Position numbers and translations under genes: made by a program. From a virus, in IMG/VR virus record IMGVR_UViG_3300042923_000201, positions 1 to 54,453 of that record: 54,453 nt of DNA; one strand, given 5' to 3'. Positions 1-7,134 of the stretch are shown here, piece after piece. Every line of letters starts with the position of its first letter. The stretch's first letter is position 1. The notes under the pieces were generated by a model. That model saw nothing but the letters and a program-made list of their open reading frames with translations, made no database searches and had not been told where the DNA came from.

Positions 1-712
1 AGGTATATATAGTGTAGTATATTGTAGCCTGTTATACACAGTATATACAGTTGGTATAGAGGGTAGTTAATAGGGGGGAGGGGTATGGGTAGTACTGTAT
101 GTGTGGATAGTTACTGTATGAGTATGTGGTGTGGATACTGTCCTGTATTACTGCCTTGAATGTATCAACTGTAAACTATTTACATTAACAATCAGTCCCT
201 CTAATGGCAGTTCTTTACAGTTAATTTGCAATAATTAATTTACAATAAAGTTACAATAATGTTACAACTGTATAAATGTTAATTAATTACAATTCTTACA
301 GTTAGTTACTGTGAACCCTACCAACGGTGGAACTGGGAGATATTAGGTGCTGTCCAGTGTATTTACCATATATACATCAAATTTTACTTTTAGGGTACAA
401 TTATACAGTTCTCACAATCCCTTACAGTCCAATAAAGTACAATACAGTTACCTTACCCCCCACCACTGGATTTGACATCTACAACAAGGTAAATTCTGTC
501 CTAAAAATTTTTATACTATTTTATACTTTTGTGTAATTTATATAGTTGTATTACTGTTATACAGTTTATAGGGGTAATACAGTACTACCGTTAAACTGGT
601 TTAGCCAATTGTACAACTACATAAGGTTACATAGTAAGGTTGTAAAACTGTATTACAGTGTATATAGTACCTGTATAAATAAACAATAAAAATGAATGGA
701 GTGTATACATAT
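1..712. other. Gene-free left end
   Basis: No convincing gene is present: the one longer open frame (327-536) has no ribosome binding site and a low-complexity product. The stretch is AT-rich and carries repeated TACAGT/ACTGTA words (for example around 45-60, 96-120, 215-225, 297-312, 395-445 and 550-580), plus a G-rich block at 71-84. The position at the window end and lack of genes suggest a terminal, packaging or replication region. If the molecule is circular or circularly permuted, this joins the gene-free right end into a non-coding region of about 1.5 kb. Confidence 0.5.
71..84. repeat. G-rich 14-mer shared with right end
   Basis: TAGGGGGGAGGGGT at 71-84 is identical to 53688-53701. 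Shortened relatives (GGGGAGGGGTC, GGAGGGGTC) occur at 53718-53728 and 53752-53760. It lies in gene-free DNA at both ends of the window. Function unknown; a packaging or terminal signal or a G-quadruplex element are possibilities. Confidence 0.6.
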
Positions 713-1153
713 ATGTCAAGTACTAACGGTTTACCAACTCGTAAAAGTCGTAATTATGCAAAAGGAACATTGGATGCTGTCCAAACATTAGTTGCAGAAG
801 AAATAGCCTTCAAGCATCTTACAGGTAAGACAGAAGAACAAATAGCAGACGAACATAATGTAAGTAGGGTATCAATTTGGAGGTGGAAGTCACTACAGGC
901 ATTTAATGACCATATTAATACTGTTGTAAAGGAGTACCAAAGGAGTAACCTAGTGGACGTAAATGCCACCTTAATCGACATCCTAATCAACGGTAATGAG
1001 AAGTCAAAACTAAAAGCTATAGAACTTTATTATCGTACTCAAGGTATGTTTAAAGATAATTTGGAAGTTACTGCCTTAAATGGGGGTAATAAAAGTGATA
1101 TAACAGTGGACGACATTATGGCAGAATTGGATGATATTACGTTATTGGACTAG
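713..1153 (+). CDS. terS: Terminase small subunit
   Basis: 146 residues. The N-terminal half holds a helix-turn-helix (EEQIADEHNVSRVSIWRWKS, about residues 43-62) typical of phBC6A51-type small terminases. The C-terminal half has the GNEKSKLKAIELYYRTQG pattern these proteins use for oligomerisation. The family binds packaging DNA and loads the large terminase. ATG at 713 was chosen over ATG at 692 because GGAG (698-701) lies 11 nt upstream of it. The gene stands alone on the + strand, about 6 kb from terL, with a leftward operon between them, which is atypical because terS and terL are usually adjacent. It could instead be a generic HTH regulator. Confidence 0.75.
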   Translation: MSSTNGLPTRKSRNYAKGTLDAVQTLVAEEIAFKHLTGKTEEQIADEHNVSRVSIWRWKSLQAFNDHINTVVKEYQRSNLVDVNATLIDILINGNEKSKLKAIELYYRTQGMFKDNLEVTALNGGNKSDITVDDIMAELDDITLLD

Positions 1154-1163
1154 TGGTATTACT

Positions 1164-1361
1164 TGTACCATTTACTGGTACAGGTGTTACAATAACTGGT
1201 ACACGGGAAGAATGTAGTAATACCAGTACTTTAACCCACTTTTAAACTCACCGTGTACCATTTACTGGTACTAATATATATATAGTACTGTATTATTGTT
1301 CTTTTAAATACTGTTAATACAGTAATAAAAGATATTACAAAAACAGAAACTGGTACACGGT
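1164..1361. repeat. Palindromic repeat array, copy A
   Basis: An ordered set of dyads: TGTACCA-N5-TGGTACA (1164-1182), TGGTACACGG (1197-1206), CCGTGTACCA-N5-TGGTAC (1251-1271) and TGGTACACGG (1351-1360). Copy B at 28599-28781 repeats the same order with similar spacing and clear sequence identity, including the shared TTTTTAAATAC and ATTACAAAAACA-like stretch near the end. Copy A lies in gene-free DNA between terS and a terminator. It looks like an iteron-type binding array; the comparison with SPP1 oriL/oriR is inference. Confidence 0.75.
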
Positions 1362-1373
1362 AAAAAAGGTATA

Positions 1374-1427
1374 AAAAAGTAGTGAGATAATCAACTGGAT
1401 TAACAATTAAAAACCTCACTACTTTTT
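1374..1427. terminator. Bidirectional terminator
   Basis: A 13-bp perfect stem AAAAAGTAGTGAG (1374-1386) / CTCACTACTTTTT (1415-1427) with a 28-nt loop. T-runs fall on both strands. It separates the rightward terS transcript from the end of the leftward operon. Confidence 0.7.
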
Positions 1428-1487
1428 ATTTACAGTTATATAATTATTTTACAGTTATATAATTCTATGTAGATGTAACAACAATCA

Positions 1488-1769
1488 CTACATTAATTCA
1501 TCCAAAGAAACTGGTTCTACATAATCCTCTAAACCATTTGTAGTGAATGAAAAGTCAGTTATTATTACTTTGGACTCTCCACCAAATGTTTCCAGTAACC
1601 CATCCATTACTAAATCATGGATTGTTTGGTGTAGTTTTTCTTTATCCTCTAACAATTGTTGTGTTTCTTGAATCTCGCCTTCCTCAATAACCTCTGTATA
1701 TGTGTTTTGTACATTATACCGTATATCCATTGTAATTTTCTTTCTCTTACTGTTTTCTTCTACTCTCAT
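1488..1769 (-). CDS. Hypothetical acidic protein, last gene of leftward operon
   Basis: 93 residues, not recognised. A basic start (RVEENSKRKKITM) is followed by an acidic, Glu-rich helical segment (about residues 25-58) and a beta-type end (VIITDFSFTTNGLEDY). An AAGGGGA ribosome binding site precedes the ATG. An internal ATG (residue 14) is a possible alternative start. It is the promoter-distal gene of the leftward early operon and ends close to the bidirectional terminator. No function can be assigned. Confidence 0.65.
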   Translation of the reverse strand: MRVEENSKRKKITMDIRYNVQNTYTEVIEEGEIQETQQLLEDKEKLHQTIHDLVMDGLLETFGGESKVIITDFSFTTNGLEDYVEPVSLDELM

Positions 1770-1805
1770 TCTGTAAATCCCCTTTTACTTTTAATTTATT
1801 TTACT

Positions 1806-1970
1806 TTAACCTAAGTAGGTAAGTACTGCTAACACATTAAATACAAATAATACTAGACCCACAAAAACAGTAGAACCTTTCCCATTTACACCACCTACAA
1901 ACATTGTGACTAATCCAACTAACAAAAGAAATATGTTAATTATATACAAAAAAGCAAACACTGCCACCAT
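1806..1970 (-). CDS. Small membrane protein (54 aa)
   Basis: ATG at 1970 follows a strong GGAAGGAGG ribosome binding site. The product has two hydrophobic segments (about residues 3-26, FAFLYIINIFLLLVGL, and 34-52, STVFVGLVLFVFNVLAVL) joined by a Gly/Asn-rich turn. It is a predicted two-pass membrane miniprotein of the early operon with no recognised family. Early phage membrane miniproteins often act on the host envelope or exclusion, but nothing here proves that. Confidence 0.65.
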   Translation of the reverse strand: MVAVFAFLYIINIFLLLVGLVTMFVGGVNGKGSTVFVGLVLFVFNVLAVLTYLG

Positions 1971-1989
1971 CCTCCTTCCTCTTTTACTT

Positions 1990-2067
1990 TTAATTTAAAG
2001 ATATAAATAATAATATGCCACATAAAATCCATCCAGTACAAAAACCTATATAAAAATCATTATCCAC
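1990..2067 (-). CDS. Membrane micropeptide (25 aa)
   Basis: A GTG start at 2067 with GGGGG seven bases upstream. The product, MDNDFYIGFCTGWILCGILL plus FISLN, is a short acidic head and a single hydrophobic helix. It ends 20 nt before the next small membrane gene, in the same orientation. Support comes only from the ribosome binding site, context and hydrophobicity. Confidence 0.4.
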   Translation of the reverse strand: MDNDFYIGFCTGWILCGILLFISLN

Positions 2068-2090
2068 ACTACTACCCCCGTTTTATTTTT

Positions 2091-2163
2091 TAGGTACAGT
2101 ATCTAGCGTACTCTTCTTTTTATCCATTTAAGGTGTTTTTAAGACGTTTAGATACTGTACCTA
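2091..2163. promoter_or_regulatory. Paired operator-like inverted repeats
   Basis: TAGGTACAGTATCTA (2091-2105) and its exact reverse complement (2149-2163) are separated by 43 nt. Each 15-mer is itself a gapped palindrome, TAG-N-TAC-N-GTA-N-CTA, so the pair looks like two dyad operator sites 58 bp apart centre to centre. No T-run follows either arm, which argues against a terminator. It lies in a gene-free part (2068-2255) of the leftward operon that also contains CCCCTTAA direct repeats. Confidence 0.5.
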
Positions 2164-2255
2164 AGTATTTATATTAATCAGTTGTTTAAACACCCCTTAA
2201 GAGCCTGTTAGACCCCTTAAAACAGTATTAGAGGTGTTTATTTAAACTGTGATTG

Positions 2256-2519
2256 TTACTGTAGTACCTTTTTAAGTACTATTTTGTTAAATAACTCTCT
2301 AGCTTTCTCTATTTCTGTAAGGTATTCAGTATACCCTACAAACTCAAAATCCCCTACATGGTTTAACTTTGGTTTACAGGTTACGACATACATTTTACTG
2401 TCTTCTCTCTTACCCATCACTGTATATAATAAATATGTCCTACCTTTACCTACTGCCAACACTTTATATTCTCTGTTACCACACAATATGTATTCCCCTG
2501 TCTTAACGCTCTTACTCAT
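2256..2519 (-). CDS. Hypothetical protein (87 aa)
   Basis: 87 residues, mostly beta-type (GEYILCGNREYKVLAVGKGR at residues 8-27), ending in a helical segment (YLTEIEKARELFNKIVLKKV). A GGGAGAGGA ribosome binding site lies about 10 nt upstream of the ATG. It may be a single SH3-like barrel, like the larger neighbours, but the match is not clear. Third gene from the distal end of the leftward operon; function unknown. Confidence 0.65.
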   Translation of the reverse strand: MSKSVKTGEYILCGNREYKVLAVGKGRTYLLYTVMGKREDSKMYVVTCKPKLNHVGDFEFVGYTEYLTEIEKARELFNKIVLKKVLQ

Positions 2520-2545
2520 TTACAACATTCCTCTCCCACTTTTAA

Positions 2546-3343
2546 TTACAAATATTTTAATAACTTTTCTTCACCAAAGAACTCAACAGCTTTTTCTGCT
2601 ATTTCCCTAGAACTAAAGTATATTGTCTTAGAACGTCTAATCAAACATGAAGGTTCCACATATAACTTAGGTTCTTCCTCATGATAAGATATAGCAAGTG
2701 AATATCTGTTGCAAGAGGCATCTGTCCAATCAATAGGAGTCTCATTGTTTACAAAAGCAAAGTGTCTCAACTCTCTGTCCAACTTTATTACTTCTACTGC
2801 AAATTCTGCATCTTCCTCAGTTGGGAAACAGTTACCTAATTCAAATTTTGCTCTGTCTACACCAAAGTCACCATTTGTGTCATAAGCCACATCACCCTCC
2901 ATATCTATGTAGTAAAACTCTCCATTAAACTCAGGGGTAAAGAATGTATTTTTATTCAGTCTTTCTTTTTCTTTTTTTAACTCTTCCTCTTCTTCTTTAA
3001 TAACTTTTGATAACCTGTCACTTATTTCTTTAGTCTTAACTTCTAATTCCAGTAATGCTTTTTCTAAATATTCTTTCTCTGTTTTAGTAGTAACCTGTAA
3101 GTCCTTACTAAATCTTGTACTTATGTTATACCCATATCCAGTAGGTACTAGTCCATCACAGGTGTGTAGCTCCACTTCTCTTCCCTTTGTTTTATCCCAT
3201 TCTATACATAAATCACATGACCACGCACTTAACCCCATAAATGTACCCGTTTCTCCAACTTCAAAATCAATGCTACTTTGTTTAAAACCCCTTATTACTA
3301 CAACTCTGTCCCCAACTTCTAATTTTTCCACATCTAACCCCAT
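2546..3343 (-). CDS. SH3/KOW-like domain protein with coiled coil (265 aa)
   Basis: Residues 9-37 (VGDRVVVIRGFKQSSIDFEV followed by GETGTFMGL) match the start of the protein at 4181-4963 almost word for word, showing paralogy. The motif VGD-x-VxV...vGxxGtV is typical of SH3-like or KOW barrels. Residues about 89-130 form a Glu/Lys-rich coiled coil. The C-terminal part (about 134-260) is a separate mixed domain (FNGEFYYIDMEGDVAYDTNG) seen in phage proteins of unknown role. An AAGGGGGA ribosome binding site precedes the ATG. Encoded with two related proteins in tandem; possible nucleic-acid or protein binding is inference. Confidence 0.7.
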   Translation of the reverse strand: MGLDVEKLEVGDRVVVIRGFKQSSIDFEVGETGTFMGLSAWSCDLCIEWDKTKGREVELHTCDGLVPTGYGYNISTRFSKDLQVTTKTEKEYLEKALLELEVKTKEISDRLSKVIKEEEEELKKEKERLNKNTFFTPEFNGEFYYIDMEGDVAYDTNGDFGVDRAKFELGNCFPTEEDAEFAVEVIKLDRELRHFAFVNNETPIDWTDASCNRYSLAISYHEEEPKLYVEPSCLIRRSKTIYFSSREIAEKAVEFFGEEKLLKYL

Positions 3344-3345
3344 TA

Positions 3346-4179
3346 TTATTTTTCCCCCTTAATCTTTAACTGTCCTTTTTTGTGTCCCAATAATTCTTCA
3401 ATTTCAGCAACAGTTAAAACTATCTCAGGTGCTTTTTCCCAAACTACATCATAGTATATATCAGGTGTAAATTTATGTAAACAGCTTTTAGTAGTAGTTC
3501 TAAATACTTTTACAATATCTAAATCACTATCCCCATCCTTATCCATTAAATCCTCTCTGTAGTTAGATAATCTATTAAATGTACCTGTAGCATCACTTAT
3601 TATGTCTGTGATTACCTTTCTAAAACTTCCCTGTGCATACTCAACAATATCCCCCTGTTGTAAGTCACTTAACCCAAATTCTTTTAATTCTTCTTCCTCC
3701 AACACTGGTTCCACCTCTACTTTTGGCACAGGACTAACTATTTTACCTACAAACATTCCTTTAGTCCAAACACAACCTCTTCCTTTACCATCTATATTAA
3801 GTCTATTTTTAAAGTAATTAATAAAACCAGTTATTGTAGCCACAGTTCCTTTACACTCAGCCATTTCACTATTAATATACACATCATTAATATAATCTCC
3901 ACTATGTATATCATCCCTAATTAATAATTTATCTCCAACTTCATACTCTACTGTATCTCCGCTTAAAACTTTTCCAACAAACATATCATCTGTCCAACCA
4001 TAAGAGTTGTCCTCTTTTAATATGTAACCTCTGTATTCTTTGCGTTCAATTGTAACCACTTTACCCCTAAACTTCTCCATTTCTACTACAAACCCTTGTC
4101 CACCATATTCATTAAAATTTTCTAAATCAGTCCTTATTAAAACCTTGTCCCCAATTGCATAATCATTTGCTATAAACAT
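3346..4179 (-). CDS. Tandem SH3/KOW-like domain protein (277 aa)
   Basis: Contains at least two SH3-like units: IGDKVLIRTDLENF...GKVVTIERKEYRGYI...WTDDMFVGKV (about residues 9-71) and VGDKLLIRDDIHSGD...GTVATITGF...VWTKGMFVGKI (about 80-147). Each ends with the same W-T-x-D/G-M-F-V-G-K motif, so they arose by duplication. The C-terminus (LTVAEIEELLGHKKGQLKIK) is shared with 4181-4963 and, more weakly, with the protein at 51365-52468. An AAAGGGGGA ribosome binding site is present. Function unknown. Confidence 0.7.
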   Translation of the reverse strand: MFIANDYAIGDKVLIRTDLENFNEYGGQGFVVEMEKFRGKVVTIERKEYRGYILKEDNSYGWTDDMFVGKVLSGDTVEYEVGDKLLIRDDIHSGDYINDVYINSEMAECKGTVATITGFINYFKNRLNIDGKGRGCVWTKGMFVGKIVSPVPKVEVEPVLEEEELKEFGLSDLQQGDIVEYAQGSFRKVITDIISDATGTFNRLSNYREDLMDKDGDSDLDIVKVFRTTTKSCLHKFTPDIYYDVVWEKAPEIVLTVAEIEELLGHKKGQLKIKGEK

Positions 4180-4180
4180 A

Positions 4181-4963
4181 TTATTTTTCCCCCTTTATTT
4201 TAAGTGAATCTTTAACATACCCTAACTTTTCCTCTAACTCTCTTACAGTTAATTCAATTATTTCTACAGGTCTTTTAAATACTTCTACGTATACAGGTCT
4301 TTCAACTTGTACAACATCTAATGCTGAACCACCTGTTCCTGTACGGGTTAAATCTTCCGCATAGTAACTTAAACATCTACCGTTAGCATTGTTTAATCCT
4401 TCTGCATTGTTTTCGTCAACCATAAACAGTTCATCACCATTTCTTAATGTTAATTTGTCCCCAACTTTTACTTCACTCTTACTCATTAATGTTTCTCCCA
4501 TTCTAATTACCTCCATATTTTTTATATACATATCACTAATGTAAAAACAACAATTTTCTCTTCTATCTCCAAACTCTTTGTCCCAAAAGAATCTAACATT
4601 TGTGAAATCCCATTCCACAGTAAAATCATATGTACGTATATTCAATACTGTACCAGTGTCACCTACACCAAACTTCATACCACCTTGTTCAAATGGTATT
4701 ACCACTGTAATTCTGTCCCCAACTTCTATTAATACTTTCAGACAATCTCGATTCTCCCAATAGATGTCATAACCTGTACCCTCTTTACACACCTCACCAC
4801 AGTTCCACAAATGCTTGTGTGTAAAATCCCATTGTATTGATATGTAATCATCCTTAATTGCTTTAATTGTACCTGTTTGTCCAACTTCAAAATCAATACA
4901 ACTTTGTCTAAAATCCCTTATTACTTTTACCTTGTCTCCTACTTTAAAACCTGTACTACCCAT
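4181..4963 (-). CDS. Tandem SH3/KOW-like domain protein (260 aa)
   Basis: Two SH3-like units: VGDKVKVIRDFRQSCIDFEV with GQTGTI (about residues 8-37, plus the WDFTHKHLW strand) and VGDRITVVIPFEQGGMKFGV with GDTGTV (about 81-108, plus a WDFTNVRFFW strand). A third element begins near VGDKLTLRNGDELFMVDEN. The C-terminal LTVRELEEKLGYVKDSLKIK repeats that of its neighbour. First gene downstream of the promoter at 5036-5008, with GAGGGTG before the ATG. Tandem paralogues with reshuffled domains suggest local duplication. Confidence 0.7.
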   Translation of the reverse strand: MGSTGFKVGDKVKVIRDFRQSCIDFEVGQTGTIKAIKDDYISIQWDFTHKHLWNCGEVCKEGTGYDIYWENRDCLKVLIEVGDRITVVIPFEQGGMKFGVGDTGTVLNIRTYDFTVEWDFTNVRFFWDKEFGDRRENCCFYISDMYIKNMEVIRMGETLMSKSEVKVGDKLTLRNGDELFMVDENNAEGLNNANGRCLSYYAEDLTRTGTGGSALDVVQVERPVYVEVFKRPVEIIELTVRELEEKLGYVKDSLKIKGEK

Positions 4964-5007
4964 TGTTTCTACACCCTCTCTTTAATATGTACTTTTAACT
5001 TGTTACC

Positions 5008-5036
5008 ATCATATACCAATTTGTGTTAACTGTCAA
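5008..5036 (-). promoter_or_regulatory. Class E promoter (leftward)
   Basis: On the minus strand TTGACA (5036-5031), a 17-nt spacer and TATGAT (5013-5008), followed by an AACAAGTTAAAAGTAC leader. This is a consensus host sigma-A promoter placed to transcribe the three SH3-like genes and those downstream. Confidence 0.75.
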
Positions 5037-5053
5037 GGATTATTTTTATTATT

Positions 5054-5224
5054 TTAGCATCTGTCTAAATCAGCATTAAATTCAAATTCATCACATACAT
5101 AATCTAAATCTACATGTTCTCCAATATCCAAATAACAGGTTCCAGTATTTAATACATTAGAAGTAATTGTACAGTTACCACACCATTTACATGTCTGTTT
5201 ATATTCCAACAAATGCCACACCAT
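5054..5224 (-). CDS. Small Cys-rich protein (56 aa)
   Basis: Start placed at ATG 5224 because GGGTGG lies just upstream; an ATG at 5269 is in frame but has no ribosome binding site and would overlap the previous gene by 71 nt. The product has CKWCGNC and two further Cys (GTCYLDIG, DYVCDEF), a possible small zinc site, and an acidic end. It overlaps the end of the upstream gene by 26 nt, suggesting translational coupling. Function unknown. Confidence 0.5.
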   Translation of the reverse strand: MVWHLLEYKQTCKWCGNCTITSNVLNTGTCYLDIGEHVDLDYVCDEFEFNADLDRC

Positions 5225-5672
5225 TCCACCCAAAGTATTCTCTATTACTATTCCATGCATCTTTAACAATACCTGTGGTTTGTTTTAACTCTTCAAATAC
5301 TACACTCACTGCCTCTAACGGTGTATCCCTGTGGTGACAGAAGCTCCTTAAAATACCGTCCTCTTTAATTTCAATATGTGGGATACTTACATAAAATTTA
5401 TGTGTGCATGTTGAATATGCTAACTGTACATCTCCTAATGGTTTCATTAACTCTATCATTTCTTTTACTGTTAATACTACCAACACAACTTCTGACCCAT
5501 CTACTTGATTATTACAGTTAGGGCAAACGAAAGAACAGTACTCCACATCATCATCATCCATAATAGATACACAGTTGCCACCAAAAACTCCCTCAGTAAA
5601 CCTGTCCCATTCTGTACTCAAACTACTTTCCCCACAATCAGGACACTCAAACTTTTTATTTTCTTTACTCAT
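5199..5672 (-). CDS. Zinc-ribbon protein (157 aa)
   Basis: Residues 8-11 (CPDC) and about 50-53 (CPNC) form the two knuckles of a zinc ribbon, with acidic DDDDVEYC between. The middle contains LTVKEMIELMKPLGDVQLAY, resembling the C-terminal LTxxEIEExLG motif of the neighbours. The C-terminal half has helix and strand character with a Cys-His-His (SFCHHRDTP) cluster. ATG 5672 was chosen because AAAGGTGTGG lies 6 nt upstream; a GTG four codons earlier would overlap the sigma gene. Role unknown. Confidence 0.65.
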   Translation of the reverse strand: MSKENKKFECPDCGESSLSTEWDRFTEGVFGGNCVSIMDDDDVEYCSFVCPNCNNQVDGSEVVLVVLTVKEMIELMKPLGDVQLAYSTCTHKFYVSIPHIEIKEDGILRSFCHHRDTPLEAVSVVFEELKQTTGIVKDAWNSNREYFGWNGVAFVGI

Positions 5673-5674
5673 TT

Positions 5675-6298
5675 CTAACCACACCTTTCAATATCTTTTA
5701 ATTTATATTTTAATTTACTTAAAGCCACTTTATTTGTACGACTGATATGTGCCTGTGATGTACCTAGTTTATGGGATACCTCTACCTGTGTCAATCCCTG
5801 TATGTATAATAAGTCCACTATTTCTCTATGTCTAGGCGGTAAAGATTGTACTGCCATATGTAATACCGACTTTTCTTCCTCTAATAACAATTGTGAATCT
5901 ACTGGTGCATCCTCACTTTGTACTATCTCAACTAATGATAAATCACTGCCATCTTTTGTAGGTATTTTATTGTCTAATGATACTGTATGTATATGCCTTC
6001 TCTTTTTAGTTCTTAATACATCATTAAGACCCATGCTTAGTACAGAGTAAGCAAATGTAGTAAAATGTAAACCTCTGTTTATGTCAAAATCCTTTATTGA
6101 CTTTATGAGTAGTAGCTTACAGATAGATAACAAGTCCTCATGTTCCTCACCTATATTACAATACTTATGTGCAAACCGTTGACATATCTTTTCATTTATC
6201 TGTATTAACTTCCACAAATACTTGTCCTTATTTGTCTGTTTAAAGAGTTTCATGTACCCTTTGTTCAACCTATTGTAACTTGTCGGTATAACAATCAT
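5675..6298 (-). CDS. Sigma-70 family RNA polymerase sigma factor
   Basis: 207 residues with the layout of a small alternative sigma factor. Region 2 covers about residues 40-100 (HEDLLSICKLLLIKSIKDFD, GLHFTTFAYSVLSMGLNDVL), with the core-binding and -10 recognition helices. Region 4 covers about 150-200 (LPPRHREIVDLLYIQGLTQV, then EVSHKLGTSQAHISR), a clear helix-turn-helix. It resembles sporulation-type sigma factors of Bacillota. GAGGG precedes the ATG. Encoded in the early leftward operon, it could direct later phage transcription, for example from the eight class M promoters. That pairing is inference; the 32658 gene is the rival candidate. Confidence 0.85.
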   Translation of the reverse strand: MIVIPTSYNRLNKGYMKLFKQTNKDKYLWKLIQINEKICQRFAHKYCNIGEEHEDLLSICKLLLIKSIKDFDINRGLHFTTFAYSVLSMGLNDVLRTKKRRHIHTVSLDNKIPTKDGSDLSLVEIVQSEDAPVDSQLLLEEEKSVLHMAVQSLPPRHREIVDLLYIQGLTQVEVSHKLGTSQAHISRTNKVALSKLKYKLKDIERCG

Positions 6299-6331
6299 AT
6301 ATGTATGTCCCTCATTTCTGTTTTTTTTATC

Positions 6332-6493
6332 TTACAGTGATACATAAATTGCCCCAATAAGCGCAATGAATAATAATATAAAAGTAAGACAGGCAGAACT
6401 TGATACCCATACAAATATATATACTAGTGCAAAAAAGCTAACAAATGTGATGGTTGCCAGTAATAGTGCCTGTCTTAATCTTTTAAAATCCAT
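6332..6493 (-). CDS. Small two-pass membrane protein (53 aa)
   Basis: ATG at 6493 follows AAGGGGG at proper spacing; an upstream in-frame ATG at 6556 lacks a ribosome binding site and would overlap the preceding gene. A basic start (DFKRLRQ) is followed by two hydrophobic helices (about residues 9-30 and 33-52). No family recognised. It sits immediately before the sigma gene in the early operon. Confidence 0.6.
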   Translation of the reverse strand: MDFKRLRQALLLATITFVSFFALVYIFVWVSSSACLTFILLFIALIGAIYVSL

Positions 6494-6516
6494 ACCTAAC
6501 CCCCTTAAGTAAATTA

Positions 6517-6699
6517 CTAGGTTATCACATATACAATTATGACTGAGTGATACCAACTATTTGATGTTTCTTTTATATTATGTGTAACGCTCGTTATATT
6601 AAAATCTTGTCCATTTTTGTTTGAATCAGCAAATTCATTAATTTGTTTTTCTATATCTGTAAGTGAAGTACTTTCAAATACTTTTACATTTGAATCCAT
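6517..6699 (-). CDS. Cse60-like small protein (DUF2758-type)
   Basis: 60 residues: VKVFESTSLTDIEKQINEFA, a variable polar middle, then a strand ending HSVIIVYVIT. The strand-helix-strand layout and V-K-x-F-E ... S-x-I-I-V-Y motifs resemble the sporulation protein Cse60 / DUF2758 family, which is also common in Bacillota phages; role unclear. GGAGGG lies 8 nt upstream of the ATG. The match is from motif recall, not a search. Confidence 0.6.
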   Translation of the reverse strand: MDSNVKVFESTSLTDIEKQINEFADSNKNGQDFNITSVTHNIKETSNSWYHSVIIVYVIT

Positions 6700-6712
6700 G
6701 TTTTATACCCTC

Positions 6713-6967
6713 CTAATCAACAGTAATCACTTCAACATTTAACGATTCCACCCTGTTAGTATATTGTTCTTTTGTGACCCAACCAAATTTAAAATCGTCG
6801 GCACTAAAACCATCTTTTTCAATTAGCTTTATTAACTTGTTCCTAAATGGTTTTTCATCTATTTCACAATCAAATGGTTTAGTGCAATCCTCCAAAGTTA
6901 TTACAGCAGAATACGCTACCTTATCATCCACAGTGGCTCCATAATATATCTCTAACTGGTAAATCAT
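6713..6967 (-). CDS. Hypothetical protein, first gene of leftward operon (84 aa)
   Basis: 84 residues: two beta strands (MIYQLEIYYG, VAYSAVITLED), a helix (FRNKLIKLIEKDGF) and a final strand (NVEVITVD). A GGAGAAG ribosome binding site lies upstream. It is the first gene behind the strong promoter at 7039-7011 and so probably among the earliest products. Not recognised. Confidence 0.65.
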   Translation of the reverse strand: MIYQLEIYYGATVDDKVAYSAVITLEDCTKPFDCEIDEKPFRNKLIKLIEKDGFSADDFKFGWVTKEQYTNRVESLNVEVITVD

Positions 6968-7010
6968 TTATATCACTTCTCCTTTACTTTCTGTTTTTTA
7001 ACTTAAACCT

Positions 7011-7039
7011 ATCTTATACCAATATTACCCTTATGTCAA
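7011..7039 (-). promoter_or_regulatory. Class E promoter of the leftward operon
   Basis: Minus strand TTGACA (7039-7034), 17-nt spacer, TAAGAT (7016-7011), followed by TTTAAGTTAAAAAACAG, the leader shared by the other class E promoters. It drives the early leftward genes away from terL. Confidence 0.75.
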
Positions 7040-7134
7040 GGTATATTTTAACTTTTTATTTATTTAATGTTGTATTGTTTAATACCAGTACCATTACCTT
7101 TTGAATAACACGGTGGGGAGAGGGATTAAACACA

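Noticed and set aside
327-536. 69-residue open frame in the left end
   Set aside because: No ribosome binding site, AT-rich low-complexity product, and it lies among repeated TACAGT words.
7080-7130. Third copy of the TGGTACACGG array before terL
   Set aside because: Only scattered similarity (ACCAGTACCA, AACACGGT); dyad order and spacing are missing.
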